Source: Vibrio ulleungensis
GTDB taxonomy: Bacteria; Pseudomonadota; Gammaproteobacteria; Enterobacterales; Vibrionaceae
Direction: 5' to 3'
DNA: 64,000 nt
Assembly: GCF_016900875.1 (NCBI RefSeq)
Contig: NZ_JAFEUM010000007.1
Location: 213,510-277,509 of the forward strand
The translations under genes and the position numbers were made by a program. The notes beneath the pieces were generated by a model, which was given only the letters and a program-made list of their open reading frames with translations, ran no database searches and had not been told where the DNA came from. This document shows positions 10,021 through 19,411 of the stretch, one piece after another; the stretch's first letter is position 1, and each line of letters begins with the position of its first letter.

Positions 10021-11499
10021 ATGAAACCGTCATTACAGCTTAAAATCGGGCAACAATTAGCAATGACCCCACAACTGCAACAAGCGATTCGCTTATTGCA
10101 GTTGTCTACACTTGATCTCCAGCAAGAGATTCAAGAAGCGCTCGATTCTAACCCACTTCTTGAAGTGGAAGAACAAGCCGAGCCCGTTTCAGATGCTGAG
10201 AAAGCAAATAATATAGAAGCCGAAAACGCAACCGCAACCGCAGCAGAAACCACACAAGAAATTGAAGCCGATCCGCAAGACAGTGCCGATCTTATCGAGC
10301 AAAGCAATATTAGCGAAGAGCTTGCTGTCGATACTACCTGGGAAGACGTTTACAGTGCAAACACTGGAAGCACTGGCATGGTGATGGACGATGACATGCC
10401 CATCTACCAGGGTGAAACCACTCAATCGCTGCACGACTATTTACATTGGCAACTTGAACTTACTCCAATGAGTGAGCTGGACAATGCTATAGCCACTTCC
10501 ATTATTGATGCCATTGATGAATACGGTTATTTGACCATTTCAAGCGAAGACATCCTAAGCAGTCTAAATAATGACGAGGTAGAGCTTGATGAAGTGGAAG
10601 CTGTACGTAAGCGGATACAGCAATTTGATCCCCTAGGTGTAGCATCAAGCTCACTGCAAGAATGCTTACTACTGCAATTGGCGACTTTTCCGGAAGATAC
10701 GCCATGGCTTTCTGAAGCGCGCCATGTTCTTGAAAATTACATCGATATGCTTGGTAATCGTGATTACAAGTTGATCATGAAAGAAACTAAGTTAAAAGAG
10801 GATCAACTGCGAGACATCATGTCTCTGATCCAAAAGCTGGATCCTAGACCAGGCAATACTGTTGCCCCCGATGACACTGAATATGTTGTTCCCGATGTTT
10901 CTGTTTTTAAAGACAAGGGAAAATGGGTGGTTTCAATTAACCCTGACAGCGTTCCGCGTCTCAAAGTAAACCAACAGTACGCGGCACTCGGTAAGGGAAA
11001 CAGTCCAGACAGTCAGTTCATCAAAAGTAATTTGCAAGAAGCTAAATGGTTGATTAAAAGCTTAGAAAGCCGCAACGAAACACTGCTAAAAGTAGCGCGT
11101 TGCATTGTAGAGCATCAACAAGAGTTTTTTGAGCACGGAGAAGAGGCCATGAAGCCAATGGTCTTGAACGATATTGCTCTCGCTGTGGACATGCATGAGT
11201 CCACGATTTCTCGCGTCACAACGCAAAAATATATGCACACGCCAAGAGGCATCTTTGAGCTCAAATACTTTTTCTCGAGTCACGTAAGTACTGATAATGG
11301 TGGAGAATGCTCTTCCACCGCGATACGTGCCCTCATCAAGAAATTCGTAGCGGCAGAAAATAGAGCAAAACCACTCAGTGACAGTAAAATTGCCGCACTA
11401 TTAGCTGACCAAGGCATACAAGTGGCCCGTCGTACGATTGCTAAATATCGTGAGTCCCTAGGGATAGCCCCTTCAAGTCAGCGCAAACGCCTACTTTAG
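10021..11499 (+). CDS. rpoN: RNA polymerase sigma-54 factor RpoN
   Basis: Alternative sigma factor for -24/-12 promoters; in vibrios it controls flagella, nitrogen use and quorum-sensing small RNAs. Region I is Gln/Leu-rich ([20 protein letters not shown]). An acidic region II (about 55-120) follows, then the core-binding region, a helix-turn-helix, and the RpoN box [10 protein letters not shown] near the C-terminus (about 472-481). The 492-residue length is standard. A 106-base gap after lptB may hold a separate promoter. The AAGG sequence upstream is rather far (about 13 bases) from the ATG. Confidence 0.97.
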   Translation: MKPSLQLKIGQQLAMTPQLQQAIRLLQLSTLDLQQEIQEALDSNPLLEVEEQAEPVSDAEKANNIEAENATATAAETTQEIEADPQDSADLIEQSNISEELAVDTTWEDVYSANTGSTGMVMDDDMPIYQGETTQSLHDYLHWQLELTPMSELDNAIATSIIDAIDEYGYLTISSEDILSSLNNDEVELDEVEAVRKRIQQFDPLGVASSSLQECLLLQLATFPEDTPWLSEARHVLENYIDMLGNRDYKLIMKETKLKEDQLRDIMSLIQKLDPRPGNTVAPDDTEYVVPDVSVFKDKGKWVVSINPDSVPRLKVNQQYAALGKGNSPDSQFIKSNLQEAKWLIKSLESRNETLLKVARCIVEHQQEFFEHGEEAMKPMVLNDIALAVDMHESTISRVTTQKYMHTPRGIFELKYFFSSHVSTDNGGECSSTAIRALIKKFVAAENRAKPLSDSKIAALLADQGIQVARRTIAKYRESLGIAPSSQRKRLL

Positions 11500-11520
11500 G
11501 CAGAAACAGAAGGAACGTCT

Positions 11521-11808
11521 ATGCAAATCAATATTAAAGGCCATCACGTTGATCTAACAGATTCAATGCAGGAGTACGTGGATTCTAAATTTGCAAAACT
11601 AGAACGCTTTTTTGAACACATCACCAATGTCCATGTTGTACTGAAAGTTGAAAAACTTAACCAAATTGCAGAAGCCACCCTACATGTTGCGCAAGGTGAA
11701 ATACACGCCTCAGCCGAAAGTGATAGTATGTACGCAGCGATAGATTCTCTGGTCGACAAACTTGTACGACAACTCAATAAACATAAAGAAAAATTAAGTA
11801 ATCACTAA
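11521..11808 (+). CDS. hpf: Ribosome hibernation promoting factor, short form
   Basis: Binds the 30S decoding site in stationary phase and promotes 100S dimers. The product is 95 residues, so it is the short gamma-proteobacterial form without the C-terminal dimerisation domain. It shows the S30AE/YfiA fold signature (MQINIKGHHVDLTDSMQEYV). It follows rpoN by 21 bases and precedes ptsN by three, the usual rpoN-cluster order. Confidence 0.94.
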   Translation: MQINIKGHHVDLTDSMQEYVDSKFAKLERFFEHITNVHVVLKVEKLNQIAEATLHVAQGEIHASAESDSMYAAIDSLVDKLVRQLNKHKEKLSNH

Positions 11809-11811
11809 ACT

Positions 11812-12258
11812 ATGCAAATCAGTGAAGTACTCTCTTTGGACTGCACAAAAAGTGCAGTCCATTGTACGAGCAAAAAAAGAGCCCTCGAAATCATCAGCGA
11901 AATCGCTGCCGAGCAATGCGATCAAAGCTCAACTGAGTTATTTGAATGTATGTTAGGACGAGAGAAAATGGGCAGTACGGGCATTGGCAACGGTATTGCT
12001 ATCCCCCACGCCCGAATGCAAGACAGTGAGCGTGCTATCGCAGTATTAGTACAGTGTGATGAGCCTATTGAATTCGATGCCATAGACAATCGACCCGTTG
12101 ACCTTTTGTTTGCACTCTTAGTGCCAGACTCTCAATGCAAAGAACATTTAAGCACTTTGGCCAGCATGGCCGAAAAGCTAAACGATAAAGCGATAACCAA
12201 ACAGCTTCGTCGTGCAGAATCCGATGAAGAGCTTTATCAAATCATGGTCGCGAAATAA
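11812..12258 (+). CDS. ptsN: Nitrogen regulatory PTS enzyme IIA (PtsN)
   Basis: Phosphoacceptor of the nitrogen PTS, which signals rather than transports sugars; it takes phosphate from NPr. The EIIA type 2 fold is clear, with the phosphorylated histidine at about 66 (GIAIPHARM). The 148-residue length is a little below the E. coli protein. A perfect nine-base inverted repeat with an A5 loop lies in its first codons (11838-11860), strong enough to fold in the mRNA. Confidence 0.95.
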   Translation: MQISEVLSLDCTKSAVHCTSKKRALEIISEIAAEQCDQSSTELFECMLGREKMGSTGIGNGIAIPHARMQDSERAIAVLVQCDEPIEFDAIDNRPVDLLFALLVPDSQCKEHLSTLASMAEKLNDKAITKQLRRAESDEELYQIMVAK

Positions 12259-12260
12259 TC

Positions 12261-13145
12261 ATGGATTCCCCTAAAACCAATCAACTTGTGGTTATCAGTG
12301 GCCGTTCGGGCGCGGGCAAAAGTGTCGCGTTGCGTGTGTTGGAAGATTTGGGGTACTACTGCGTCGATAACTTACCCGTCAATCTACTCACTCCCTTTTC
12401 CGACAGCATGAAAAATCAGTTGGGGCGTGTTGCAGTTAGCATCGATATTCGCAATTTACCTAACGACCCTAATCAAGTCACTACCCAATTAAATGCGCTT
12501 AAGCAAACTTGGGATGTGATGGTGATATTTGTCGACGCGCAGCTCGAAACACTGCTTAAACGCTACAGCGAAACTCGACGGATTCACCCGCTGTCCATTG
12601 GCGAAGAAAAGCTAGCACTGGCTCAAGCCATTGAATCAGAAGAAGACTTACTCGAACCCATAAAAGCACAAGCCGACTTAGTCATCGACAGTAGTCAATC
12701 GACACTTCATGACCTGAGTGAAACCGTGAGGTTGCGAGTTCTTGGGCGCGAAAGCAAAGAGTTAGTCATGGTATTTGAGTCGTTTGGATTCAAATATGGT
12801 GTGCCAAAAGATACCGATTACGTCTTCGATGTTCGATTTTTACCTAACCCTCATTGGGAGCCAGGACTTCGCAGCCAAACAGGACTCGATAAACCTGTAC
12901 AGGAATACTTAGCGGGCCACCAAGAAGTTCAAGACCTTACGCAAGACATCCAAGGTTTTGTCGAGAAATGGTTGCCACAACTTGAGAAAAACAATCGCAG
13001 CTACCTAACTATCGCTATTGGATGCACCGGCGGAAAACACCGATCAGTGTTCGTTGCACAACAACTTGCCATTCACTTTGCCGATCTCAAACATCAGGTT
13101 CAAGTAAGGCACACCACTTTAGAGCGTCCCGAAAACAAACTTTAG
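12261..13145 (+). CDS. rapZ: RNase adapter protein RapZ
   Basis: Nucleotide-binding regulator that in enterobacteria delivers the sRNA GlmZ to RNase E and so tunes glucosamine 6-phosphate synthesis. Walker A (GRSGAGKS, 14-21) and the C-terminal [10 protein letters not shown] motif are present. The 294-residue length matches the family. Whether a GlmZ-like target exists in this organism is not visible here. It lies two bases after ptsN and 14 before the ptsO start. Confidence 0.95.
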   Translation: MDSPKTNQLVVISGRSGAGKSVALRVLEDLGYYCVDNLPVNLLTPFSDSMKNQLGRVAVSIDIRNLPNDPNQVTTQLNALKQTWDVMVIFVDAQLETLLKRYSETRRIHPLSIGEEKLALAQAIESEEDLLEPIKAQADLVIDSSQSTLHDLSETVRLRVLGRESKELVMVFESFGFKYGVPKDTDYVFDVRFLPNPHWEPGLRSQTGLDKPVQEYLAGHQEVQDLTQDIQGFVEKWLPQLEKNNRSYLTIAIGCTGGKHRSVFVAQQLAIHFADLKHQVQVRHTTLERPENKL

Positions 13146-13159
13146 TCGAGAAATTGCCG

Positions 13160-13432
13160 ATGGAACTCACCAGAACAGTACTCATCATTAATCGCTTAGG
13201 CTTGCACGCTCGCGCTGCCATTAAGTTAGTTGAACTCGCTCAAAGCTTTGATGCAACGCTCACACTGTGCAATGACGATAAGTGTGTAGTGCTTGAGAGT
13301 GTTATGGGGGTACTGCTATTGGAGTCCTCACAAGGCCAACACGTCACAATAAAAGCAACCGGTCCGCAAGCCGATGTTGCCTTAGACGCAGTTTGCCAGC
13401 TCATCGAAAAAAAATTCGATGAAGATGAATAA
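13160..13432 (+). CDS. ptsO: Phosphocarrier protein NPr (HPr-like)
   Basis: HPr-family carrier of the nitrogen PTS, passing phosphate from EI-Ntr to PtsN. The ATG at 13160 gives a 90-residue protein starting in register with the family; a longer frame from 13022 only overlaps rapZ. The phospho-histidine is His16 (RLGLHARAA) and the second conserved serine region is VLLLESSQG. It ends the rpoN-ptsN-rapZ-ptsO run. Confidence 0.94.
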   Translation: MELTRTVLIINRLGLHARAAIKLVELAQSFDATLTLCNDDKCVVLESVMGVLLLESSQGQHVTIKATGPQADVALDAVCQLIEKKFDEDE

Positions 13433-13478
13433 GTTGCGTCAATAAGATTAAAAGTGACATAGAATTACGTTACTATTA

Positions 13479-13509
13479 GCGCCTCGGCGCCGACCTAACC
13501 TTTGGCGCC
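13479..13509 (+). promoter_or_regulatory. Mutually exclusive hairpins in the mgtE leader
   Basis: GCGCC (13479-13483) can pair with GGCGC (13486-13490), or GGCGCC (13486-13491) can pair with GGCGCC (13504-13509). The two stems compete for the same bases. They lie about 40-70 bases upstream of the mgtE start, between ptsO and mgtE. A regulatory role is inferred only from the structure. Confidence 0.35.
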
Positions 13510-13551
13510 CCTTCCCTATTTTATTCAATCTAAGTATACGAGGAGGTGGGT

Positions 13552-14910
13552 ATGCCAGAGCAACTCGAGTTTGACCAAGCTCACCAAACCCTACAAGACG
13601 TCAGTGAAGCGATCGACCAAGGCCGATTTGTTTTCGTTCGACGCCAACTTCAGGACATGGAGCCTGAAGATATTGCTCAGCTACTTGAAGCCTCCCCTCG
13701 AAAAAGTCGCGACGTTCTTTGGCAACTGACCGACCCGGAAGATTATGGCGACATCCTTGATGAGTTAAGTGAAGACGTTAAAGACGATGTTGTGGCCAAA
13801 ATGGCACCAGAAACGCTCGCTGAGGCGACTGAGGGCATGGATACTGATGACATCGCCTACGTACTCAGAAGTTTGCCTGACGACGTTTCTAGAGGCGTAC
13901 TGGCCCAAATGGACACGGCTGACCGTCTTCGTGTTGAAACGGCGCTCTCCTACCCGGAAGATACCGCCGGTGGCTTAATGAATACCGACGTCACCACCAT
14001 TCGTGGCGACGTGGAAGTCGATGTAATTTTGCGATACTTACGCATTAAGGCAGAGCTTCCAGAAGCGACCGATACACTATACGTTGTCGATCAAGAGAAC
14101 CGATTGATCGGTAATCTTTCTCTCACCACGTTGGTTACCTCTCAGCCCGATAAGCAAGTCATCGATATTATGGACGACGCGGATGAAGCCATCACAGTTG
14201 ATACCAAAGACTCTGATGTTGCGTCGCTGTTTGAGCGCCGTAACTGGGTTTCAGCTCCGGTCATTGATGATAATCAGACGTTGGTTGGCCGTATCACCAT
14301 CGATGACGTGGTGGATGTTATCCGTGAAGATGCCGAGCACTCAATGATGAGTATGGCGGGTATGGATGACGACGAAGATACGTTTGCACCTGTAATAAAA
14401 TCGGCACGACGCCGAAGTGTTTGGTTAGGGGTTAATGTGTTAGCTGCGTTGACTGCCGCATCTGTATCAAACATGTTTGAGTCAACACTCGAACAAATGG
14501 CCGCCATCGCAATATTAATGACTATCGTACCTTCTATGGGTGGCGTTGCAGGCAACCAGACTGTTGCATTGGTGATCCGTGGTTTAGCTCTGGGTCATAT
14601 TGGTGACAGTAACCAGAAAGAATTACTGCGCAAAGAAGCCGCTATCGGATTTCTAAATGGTATTTTGTGGGCCATCATATTAGGTGGCATCGTTATGTTA
14701 TGGAAAGAAGACATCGTTCTCGGCCTAATCATGTCTGGTGCAATGCTGACTAACCTATTTGTTGCCGGTATTGCGGGAGTTTCAATCCCCATAATTTTGA
14801 AAAAAATGGACATCGACCCAGCACTTGCCGGTGGTATGGCACTGACGACCATAACCGATGTGATTGGATTACTGGTCTTCCTCGGACTTGCCACGGTGTT
14901 TCTGGTTTAG
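13552..14910 (+). CDS. mgtE: Magnesium transporter MgtE
   Basis: Inner-membrane Mg2+ channel gated by cytoplasmic Mg2+. The ATG at 13552 follows an AGGAGG Shine-Dalgarno by five bases and is preferred to a GTG at 13546. The 452-residue protein has the acidic N domain (about 20-130), two CBS domains (about 135-255), and five C-terminal membrane helices (about 285-452) with the pore motif GNQTVALVIRGLALG. All parts needed for a functional channel are visible. The leader contains alternative hairpins; it does not resemble the M-box consensus to my eye. Confidence 0.95.
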   Translation: MPEQLEFDQAHQTLQDVSEAIDQGRFVFVRRQLQDMEPEDIAQLLEASPRKSRDVLWQLTDPEDYGDILDELSEDVKDDVVAKMAPETLAEATEGMDTDDIAYVLRSLPDDVSRGVLAQMDTADRLRVETALSYPEDTAGGLMNTDVTTIRGDVEVDVILRYLRIKAELPEATDTLYVVDQENRLIGNLSLTTLVTSQPDKQVIDIMDDADEAITVDTKDSDVASLFERRNWVSAPVIDDNQTLVGRITIDDVVDVIREDAEHSMMSMAGMDDDEDTFAPVIKSARRRSVWLGVNVLAALTAASVSNMFESTLEQMAAIAILMTIVPSMGGVAGNQTVALVIRGLALGHIGDSNQKELLRKEAAIGFLNGILWAIILGGIVMLWKEDIVLGLIMSGAMLTNLFVAGIAGVSIPIILKKMDIDPALAGGMALTTITDVIGLLVFLGLATVFLV

Positions 14911-14917
14911 AGCCACA

Positions 14918-14946
14918 AAAAAGGGAGCACACAGTGCTCCCTTTTC
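14918..14946. terminator. Bidirectional terminator between mgtE and pmbA
   Basis: A ten-base perfect stem (14921-14930 with 14934-14943) and a three-base loop, with A-rich and T-rich flanks, separate the converging genes mgtE and pmbA. Confidence 0.88.
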
Positions 14947-14962
14947 AGTTCACTATATCGAG

Positions 14963-16306
14963 TTATTCACCAGCAATTTTCATCGACTCTAGCAGTACCG
15001 AGCCCATCTGAATTTGAGAGCGAGTTTCCACGTCGTTACCCACCGCGACAATGTTTTGGTACATCTGCTTTAGATTACCCGCAATGGTAATTTCAGAAAT
15101 AGGATATTGGATCACGCCGTTTTCTACCCAAAAACCGGCTGCGCCGCGAGAGTAATCGCCAGTGACCGTGTTTACACCCTGCCCCATAAGCTCAGTAACC
15201 AAAACACCCGTACCAAGGGCCTTAAGCATTTCTTCAAAGCTCTGCCCTGTAGAGCCAACATACCAGTTATGAATACCACCAGCATGACCTGTTGGCGTCA
15301 TATCCAGCTTTCTTGCCGCGTACGAAGTGAGCAAGTACGTTGAAAGCACGCCATCGGTGACTATTTGACGATCTTGAGTGATCACACCTTCGTTATCAAA
15401 GGGGGACGACGCTAATCCACGAAGCACGTGAGGCTTTTCTTCAATGTTAAACCAGCTAGGAAGGATTTGCTTACCAAGATGGTCTAGTAAAAAACTCGAC
15501 TTACGGTACAACGAGCTGCCGCTGATAGCGCCAACAAGATGACCCATTAAGCCCGTTGCTACATCCGCTGCAAACATTACAGGGTATTCACCAGTCGCAA
15601 TCTTGCGAGCATCTAAGCGGCTGACTGTTTTGCGACCGGCTTCTTCACCAACACGCTCAGGTGACCAAAGGTCGTCAATGTGGCGCGCCATGGTGTAACT
15701 ATAATCGCGTTCCATTTCTCCATTTTCTCCAACCCCAATGACAACGGCGCTGATGCTATGGCGAGAAGAAGGATAGCTGGCGATAAGCCCATGAGTGTTT
15801 CCGTAAACGCGAACACCGTAATGGCTGTCGTAACTGGCACCATCACTTTGTTGAATTTTGTCAGAGTAGTTTAATGCGGCTTCTTCTGCTTTAATTGCAA
15901 TCGCTGCAGCCACATCTGGGTTTGGCTCATCTGGATGAAAAAGATCGAGATCTTTAATCTCTTTAACCATTAGCTCGGCGGGTGCAGGTCCAGCACAAGG
16001 ATCTTCTGAGGTGTACTGGGCAATATCTAATGCCGCTTCTACCGTTTTTGCGATCGCTTGCTCGCTGAGGTCTGATGTAGACGCGCTACCCTTACGCTGT
16101 CCGCGATATACGGTAATGCCAAGCGCGCCATCGGTGTTAAGTTCAACATTTTCAATTTCACCTAAGCGGGTTGAAACGCTTAACCCTGTGGACTTGTTGA
16201 CCGCGACTTCCGCGGCATCAGCCTTTACTTTAGCGAGTGTAAGCGCTCTTTCTACCGCAGCTTCAAGTTCGGCTCGTTGCTGTGCGACGTGCTGTTTTGC
16301 ATCCAT
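14963..16306 (-). CDS. pmbA: Metalloprotease subunit PmbA/TldE
   Basis: Partner of TldD in a heterodimeric zinc protease that trims peptides such as microcin B17 leader and degrades unfolded CcdA in E. coli. The 447-residue product has the family length and the modulator-of-gyrase fold segments, but no HExxxH motif, as expected since TldD carries the metal site. It stands alone here, diverging from darP; tldD is 750 bases away in another unit. Confidence 0.94.
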   Translation of the reverse strand: MDAKQHVAQQRAELEAAVERALTLAKVKADAAEVAVNKSTGLSVSTRLGEIENVELNTDGALGITVYRGQRKGSASTSDLSEQAIAKTVEAALDIAQYTSEDPCAGPAPAELMVKEIKDLDLFHPDEPNPDVAAAIAIKAEEAALNYSDKIQQSDGASYDSHYGVRVYGNTHGLIASYPSSRHSISAVVIGVGENGEMERDYSYTMARHIDDLWSPERVGEEAGRKTVSRLDARKIATGEYPVMFAADVATGLMGHLVGAISGSSLYRKSSFLLDHLGKQILPSWFNIEEKPHVLRGLASSPFDNEGVITQDRQIVTDGVLSTYLLTSYAARKLDMTPTGHAGGIHNWYVGSTGQSFEEMLKALGTGVLVTELMGQGVNTVTGDYSRGAAGFWVENGVIQYPISEITIAGNLKQMYQNIVAVGNDVETRSQIQMGSVLLESMKIAGE

Positions 16307-16457
16307 AGTTGCTGATTTCCCAACTCTACCGCCAGTGATCTACATGACTGGCAAAAAAAATGTTGCGCTTAGAATAGCAAGCTTTTTCCCTACACCCTAG
16401 ATTTGTTGTTAAAATAGAAACAGACAGCGAAATAAATCACAGAGTACAGATAAAGTT

Positions 16458-16982
16458 ATGGCACGAAAAAACCAGAAAGCTCCTTGGGAAGAAGAGGAAG
16501 AGATCATTTGGGTAAGCAAAACCGAATTGAAGCGCGATATGGAAGAGTTGCAAAAGCTAGGTGAAGAGCTGGTCGGTTTAAAGCCGAGCGTACTAGAGAA
16601 GTTTCCTATCCCTGAAGATCTTGCTCACGCTATTTCTGATGCTCAACGCTTTAAAAACGAAGCGAGACGTCGCCAGTTGCAATACATTGGCAAAGTGATG
16701 CGCAACATCGATATTGAACCGCTACAGGCCGCATTAGATAAATACCGCAACAAGCACTCTCAAGCGTCAGCGGAATTGCATAAACTCGAGCAGCTTCGAG
16801 ACAGCGTAGTAGAACAAGGTGATGTTGCAATCAATCAAGTCCTAGACTTGTACCCAAGCGCCGATCGTCAACAGCTAAGACAATTGGCACGTCAGGCCAA
16901 TAAAGAGAAAAAGCAGAGTAAGCCACCGCGCGCGTACCGAGAAATATTCCAAATCCTCAAAGCGCTTCATGAAGGCAGCTAA
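16458..16982 (+). CDS. darP: Ribosome-associated protein DarP (YjgA)
   Basis: Small highly charged protein (174 aa, DUF615) that associates with 50S assembly intermediates in E. coli and helps form the peptidyl-transferase centre. Conserved [15 protein letters not shown] and [19 protein letters not shown] segments are visible. It is a single gene between divergent pmbA and convergent tldD. Confidence 0.93.
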   Translation: MARKNQKAPWEEEEEIIWVSKTELKRDMEELQKLGEELVGLKPSVLEKFPIPEDLAHAISDAQRFKNEARRRQLQYIGKVMRNIDIEPLQAALDKYRNKHSQASAELHKLEQLRDSVVEQGDVAINQVLDLYPSADRQQLRQLARQANKEKKQSKPPRAYREIFQILKALHEGS

Positions 16983-17023
16983 GTAAACAGCTTAAGAAAA
17001 AAGCTAAGCAGTAACAGAAATCA

Positions 17024-17058
17024 AGGGGAGTCAGTCATTGTAGACTGACTCCTTATTT
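17024..17058 (+). terminator. Terminator after darP
   Basis: A ten-base perfect stem (17027-17036 with 17043-17052) and a six-base loop are followed by TTATTTTTT on the plus strand. It lies immediately before the tldD stop, so it may also end tldD transcripts weakly. Confidence 0.85.
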
Positions 17059-17059
17059 T

Positions 17060-18505
17060 TTAGTCGGTACCACCAACTGTCAAACTGTCTAATTTAAGAG
17101 TTGGTTGCCCAACGCCTACAGGAACACTTTGACCAGCTTTACCACACACGCCCACACCACGATCGAGCTCTAAGTCGTTGCCGACCATAGACACTTGCTG
17201 CATCGCTTCAATACCTGAGCCAATCAAAGTTGCTCCTTTGACTGGTGCGGTAATCTTACCATCTTCAATGAGGTACGCTTCTGATGCAGAAAACACAAAC
17301 TTTCCAGAAGTAATGTCCACTTGGCCACCAGCAAAATTTGGTGCGTATATACCTTTCTTAACCGACGCAATAATCTCTTCTGATGAGTGTTCTCCCGCCA
17401 GCATATAGGTGTTGGTCATTCGAGGCATTGGTAGATGCGCGTATGATTCACGACGCCCGTTGCCAGTAGGCGCTACACCCATTAAGCGAGCATTAAGCTT
17501 GTCTTGCATATAGCCTTTAAGCACACCGTTTTCTATTAAAGTGTTGTATTTCCCTTGAACACCTTCATCATCAATATTGAGTGAGCCACGACGGTCCGCC
17601 ATGGTACCATCATCGACAATGGTGCAGTGTTTTGAGGTCACTTGTTCGCCAACTTTTCCTGAGAATACCGACGAGCCTTTACGGTTAAAGTCACCTTCAA
17701 GTCCATGTCCTACCGCTTCGTGCAACAGAACACCTGGCCAACCCGCGCCCAAAACCACAGGCATACTTCCTGCTGGTGCGGCAATAGCTTCTAGGTTTAC
17801 CAATGCCATACGAATGGCTTCATCGGCGAATTGAGTCGCGACGGTGCCGTTGCCTGCACTCTCTATAAAGTACTCGTAGCCATAACGGCCACCACCACCA
17901 GAATTTCCACGCTCGCGGCGCTCACCTTTTTGTGCCAACACACTGATAGACAATCTAACCAGTGGTCGAATGTCTGCAGCATAAGTGCCGTCTGTAGCAG
18001 CGACCAGTACTTGTTCGTACACAGCACTTAAGCTGATATTGACTTCTTGCACCAAAGGTTCTTTGGTACGGATGTAGGCATCTAGCTCTTTCAGTAGGCT
18101 GATTTTACGAACTTTGTCCAAGCTATCAAAAGGGTTGTCACTCCCATAAGCGGCACCGCTAATGGCTGGTGTTAAGGTCTTAACTCGGCCGTTCTGGCCT
18201 TGTTTCGCAATGCCACGCGCAGCAATCGCATTTTGCTTCAACCCATCAACATCAAATTGATCAGAGTAGGCAAATCCGGTTTTCTCACCCGTCACCGCCC
18301 GCACACCAACACCACGATCAATATTGAATGAGCCTTCTTTAACTATGCTGTCTTCCAAGACTAACGATTCGTGCCAGCTGCTCTGAAAGTACAAATCGGC
18401 ATAATCAATATCGCGCTCAGCAATAATGGATAGCGTATTTTCCAGTGCTTGACGATCCAACCCTGTTGGGGCCAATAGTTCTTTTTCTACTTGATCTAAA
18501 CTCAT
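17060..18505 (-). CDS. tldD: Metalloprotease TldD
   Basis: Catalytic subunit of the TldD-TldE protease. The zinc-binding HExxxH is HEAVGH at 262-267, within the conserved [17 protein letters not shown] block, with the downstream cysteine-containing VGVCGKAGQ near the C-terminus. The 481-residue length is typical. It is the last gene of the mreB-to-tldD run. Its Shine-Dalgarno lies over the stop of the preceding hydrolase gene. Confidence 0.95.
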   Translation of the reverse strand: MSLDQVEKELLAPTGLDRQALENTLSIIAERDIDYADLYFQSSWHESLVLEDSIVKEGSFNIDRGVGVRAVTGEKTGFAYSDQFDVDGLKQNAIAARGIAKQGQNGRVKTLTPAISGAAYGSDNPFDSLDKVRKISLLKELDAYIRTKEPLVQEVNISLSAVYEQVLVAATDGTYAADIRPLVRLSISVLAQKGERRERGNSGGGGRYGYEYFIESAGNGTVATQFADEAIRMALVNLEAIAAPAGSMPVVLGAGWPGVLLHEAVGHGLEGDFNRKGSSVFSGKVGEQVTSKHCTIVDDGTMADRRGSLNIDDEGVQGKYNTLIENGVLKGYMQDKLNARLMGVAPTGNGRRESYAHLPMPRMTNTYMLAGEHSSEEIIASVKKGIYAPNFAGGQVDITSGKFVFSASEAYLIEDGKITAPVKGATLIGSGIEAMQQVSMVGNDLELDRGVGVCGKAGQSVPVGVGQPTLKLDSLTVGGTD

Positions 18506-18514
18506 AATGAGTAA

Positions 18515-19381
18515 CTACTCTTTCAAATTAGTATGAAAACGGGTGTGGTCGAGAAGTGGCATAGCCTGACGAACCTCATCCGTTTTTTGATGGTCTATTG
18601 ATACCACAAAATGACCTGCAGTATCAGTCAATCTTTCGGCAATTGTGCCCCATGGGTCAATGACCATGGAGTGTCCATAGGTATTTCTGCTGTCACTGTG
18701 TGTACCACACTGTGCACTTGCTATGATCCAAGACTGGGTTTCTATAGCTCGAGATTGTAGCAAAGTCTCCCAATGAGCCTTACCGGTGACTTGAGTAAAC
18801 GCTGCTGCTACGACAATTACATTTGCGCCACTCTCGCGAAGCGATTGGTATAGCGCAGGAAAACGAACGTCATAACATATCGTTATCCCAAGTCGCCCAG
18901 CAGGAGTTTTACAAGTCACAACCTCATGGCCCGCTTGATAGGTATCAGATTCTCGGTAACGCTGATGTGCATCCCCAACATCAACATCGAATAGGTGCAG
19001 TTTTTTATAGTGTGACGCCAATTCTCCGCTAGGGTTAAACAACAAACTGGTTGTGGAGAGTTTACTTGAGCTCTGCTTAATGGGAAAACTACCAATATGA
19101 AGCCAGAGCTTATAGCGTTTGGCTAATTCGGAGAGTCTATTTTGGATAGGTCCACGGTTTAGCTCTTCGGCTGCTTCTTGATAGGCGGTGGTATTTGCGA
19201 AAAGCAGCATGTTCTCAGGGGTAAATACCATCGAAACTCTTTGCTCTGAGAGTTCGACAAGTTGCTGCTCAAGAAACTGCAAGTTTAAGTGTAAATCGTC
19301 CGTTGAATTCGCTTGTATGACGCCTACGCGCGTTGAGAGCGTGTGCTCAAATATGGATGACTCCACTGCATTCGAATCCAT
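18515..19381 (-). CDS. Carbon-nitrogen hydrolase, nitrilase superfamily
   Basis: Cytoplasmic amidase of the Nit/YbeM group; family members hydrolyse deaminated glutathione, but the substrate here is inferred. The catalytic triad is visible as Glu56 (FTPEN), Lys127 (HYKKLHLFD) and Cys169 (ITICYDVRFP). The 288-residue protein starts at an ATG with AAGGAG seven bases upstream. Its position between yhdP and tldD is the usual one in vibrios and enterics. Confidence 0.88.
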   Translation of the reverse strand: MDSNAVESSIFEHTLSTRVGVIQANSTDDLHLNLQFLEQQLVELSEQRVSMVFTPENMLLFANTTAYQEAAEELNRGPIQNRLSELAKRYKLWLHIGSFPIKQSSSKLSTTSLLFNPSGELASHYKKLHLFDVDVGDAHQRYRESDTYQAGHEVVTCKTPAGRLGITICYDVRFPALYQSLRESGANVIVVAAAFTQVTGKAHWETLLQSRAIETQSWIIASAQCGTHSDSRNTYGHSMVIDPWGTIAERLTDTAGHFVVSIDHQKTDEVRQAMPLLDHTRFHTNLKE

Positions 19382-19411
19382 GACTGCGCTCCTTGCGTTA
19401 CTTGAACACCA

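Noticed and set aside
13022..13159. N-terminal extension of the ptsO frame into rapZ
   Set aside because: The extra 46 residues overlap the conserved rapZ C-terminus and have no NPr similarity; the ATG at 13160 is family-like.
14274..14894. Minus-strand open frames opposite mgtE
   Set aside because: Shadow frames of the mgtE membrane domain, without ribosome-binding sites or recognisable motifs.
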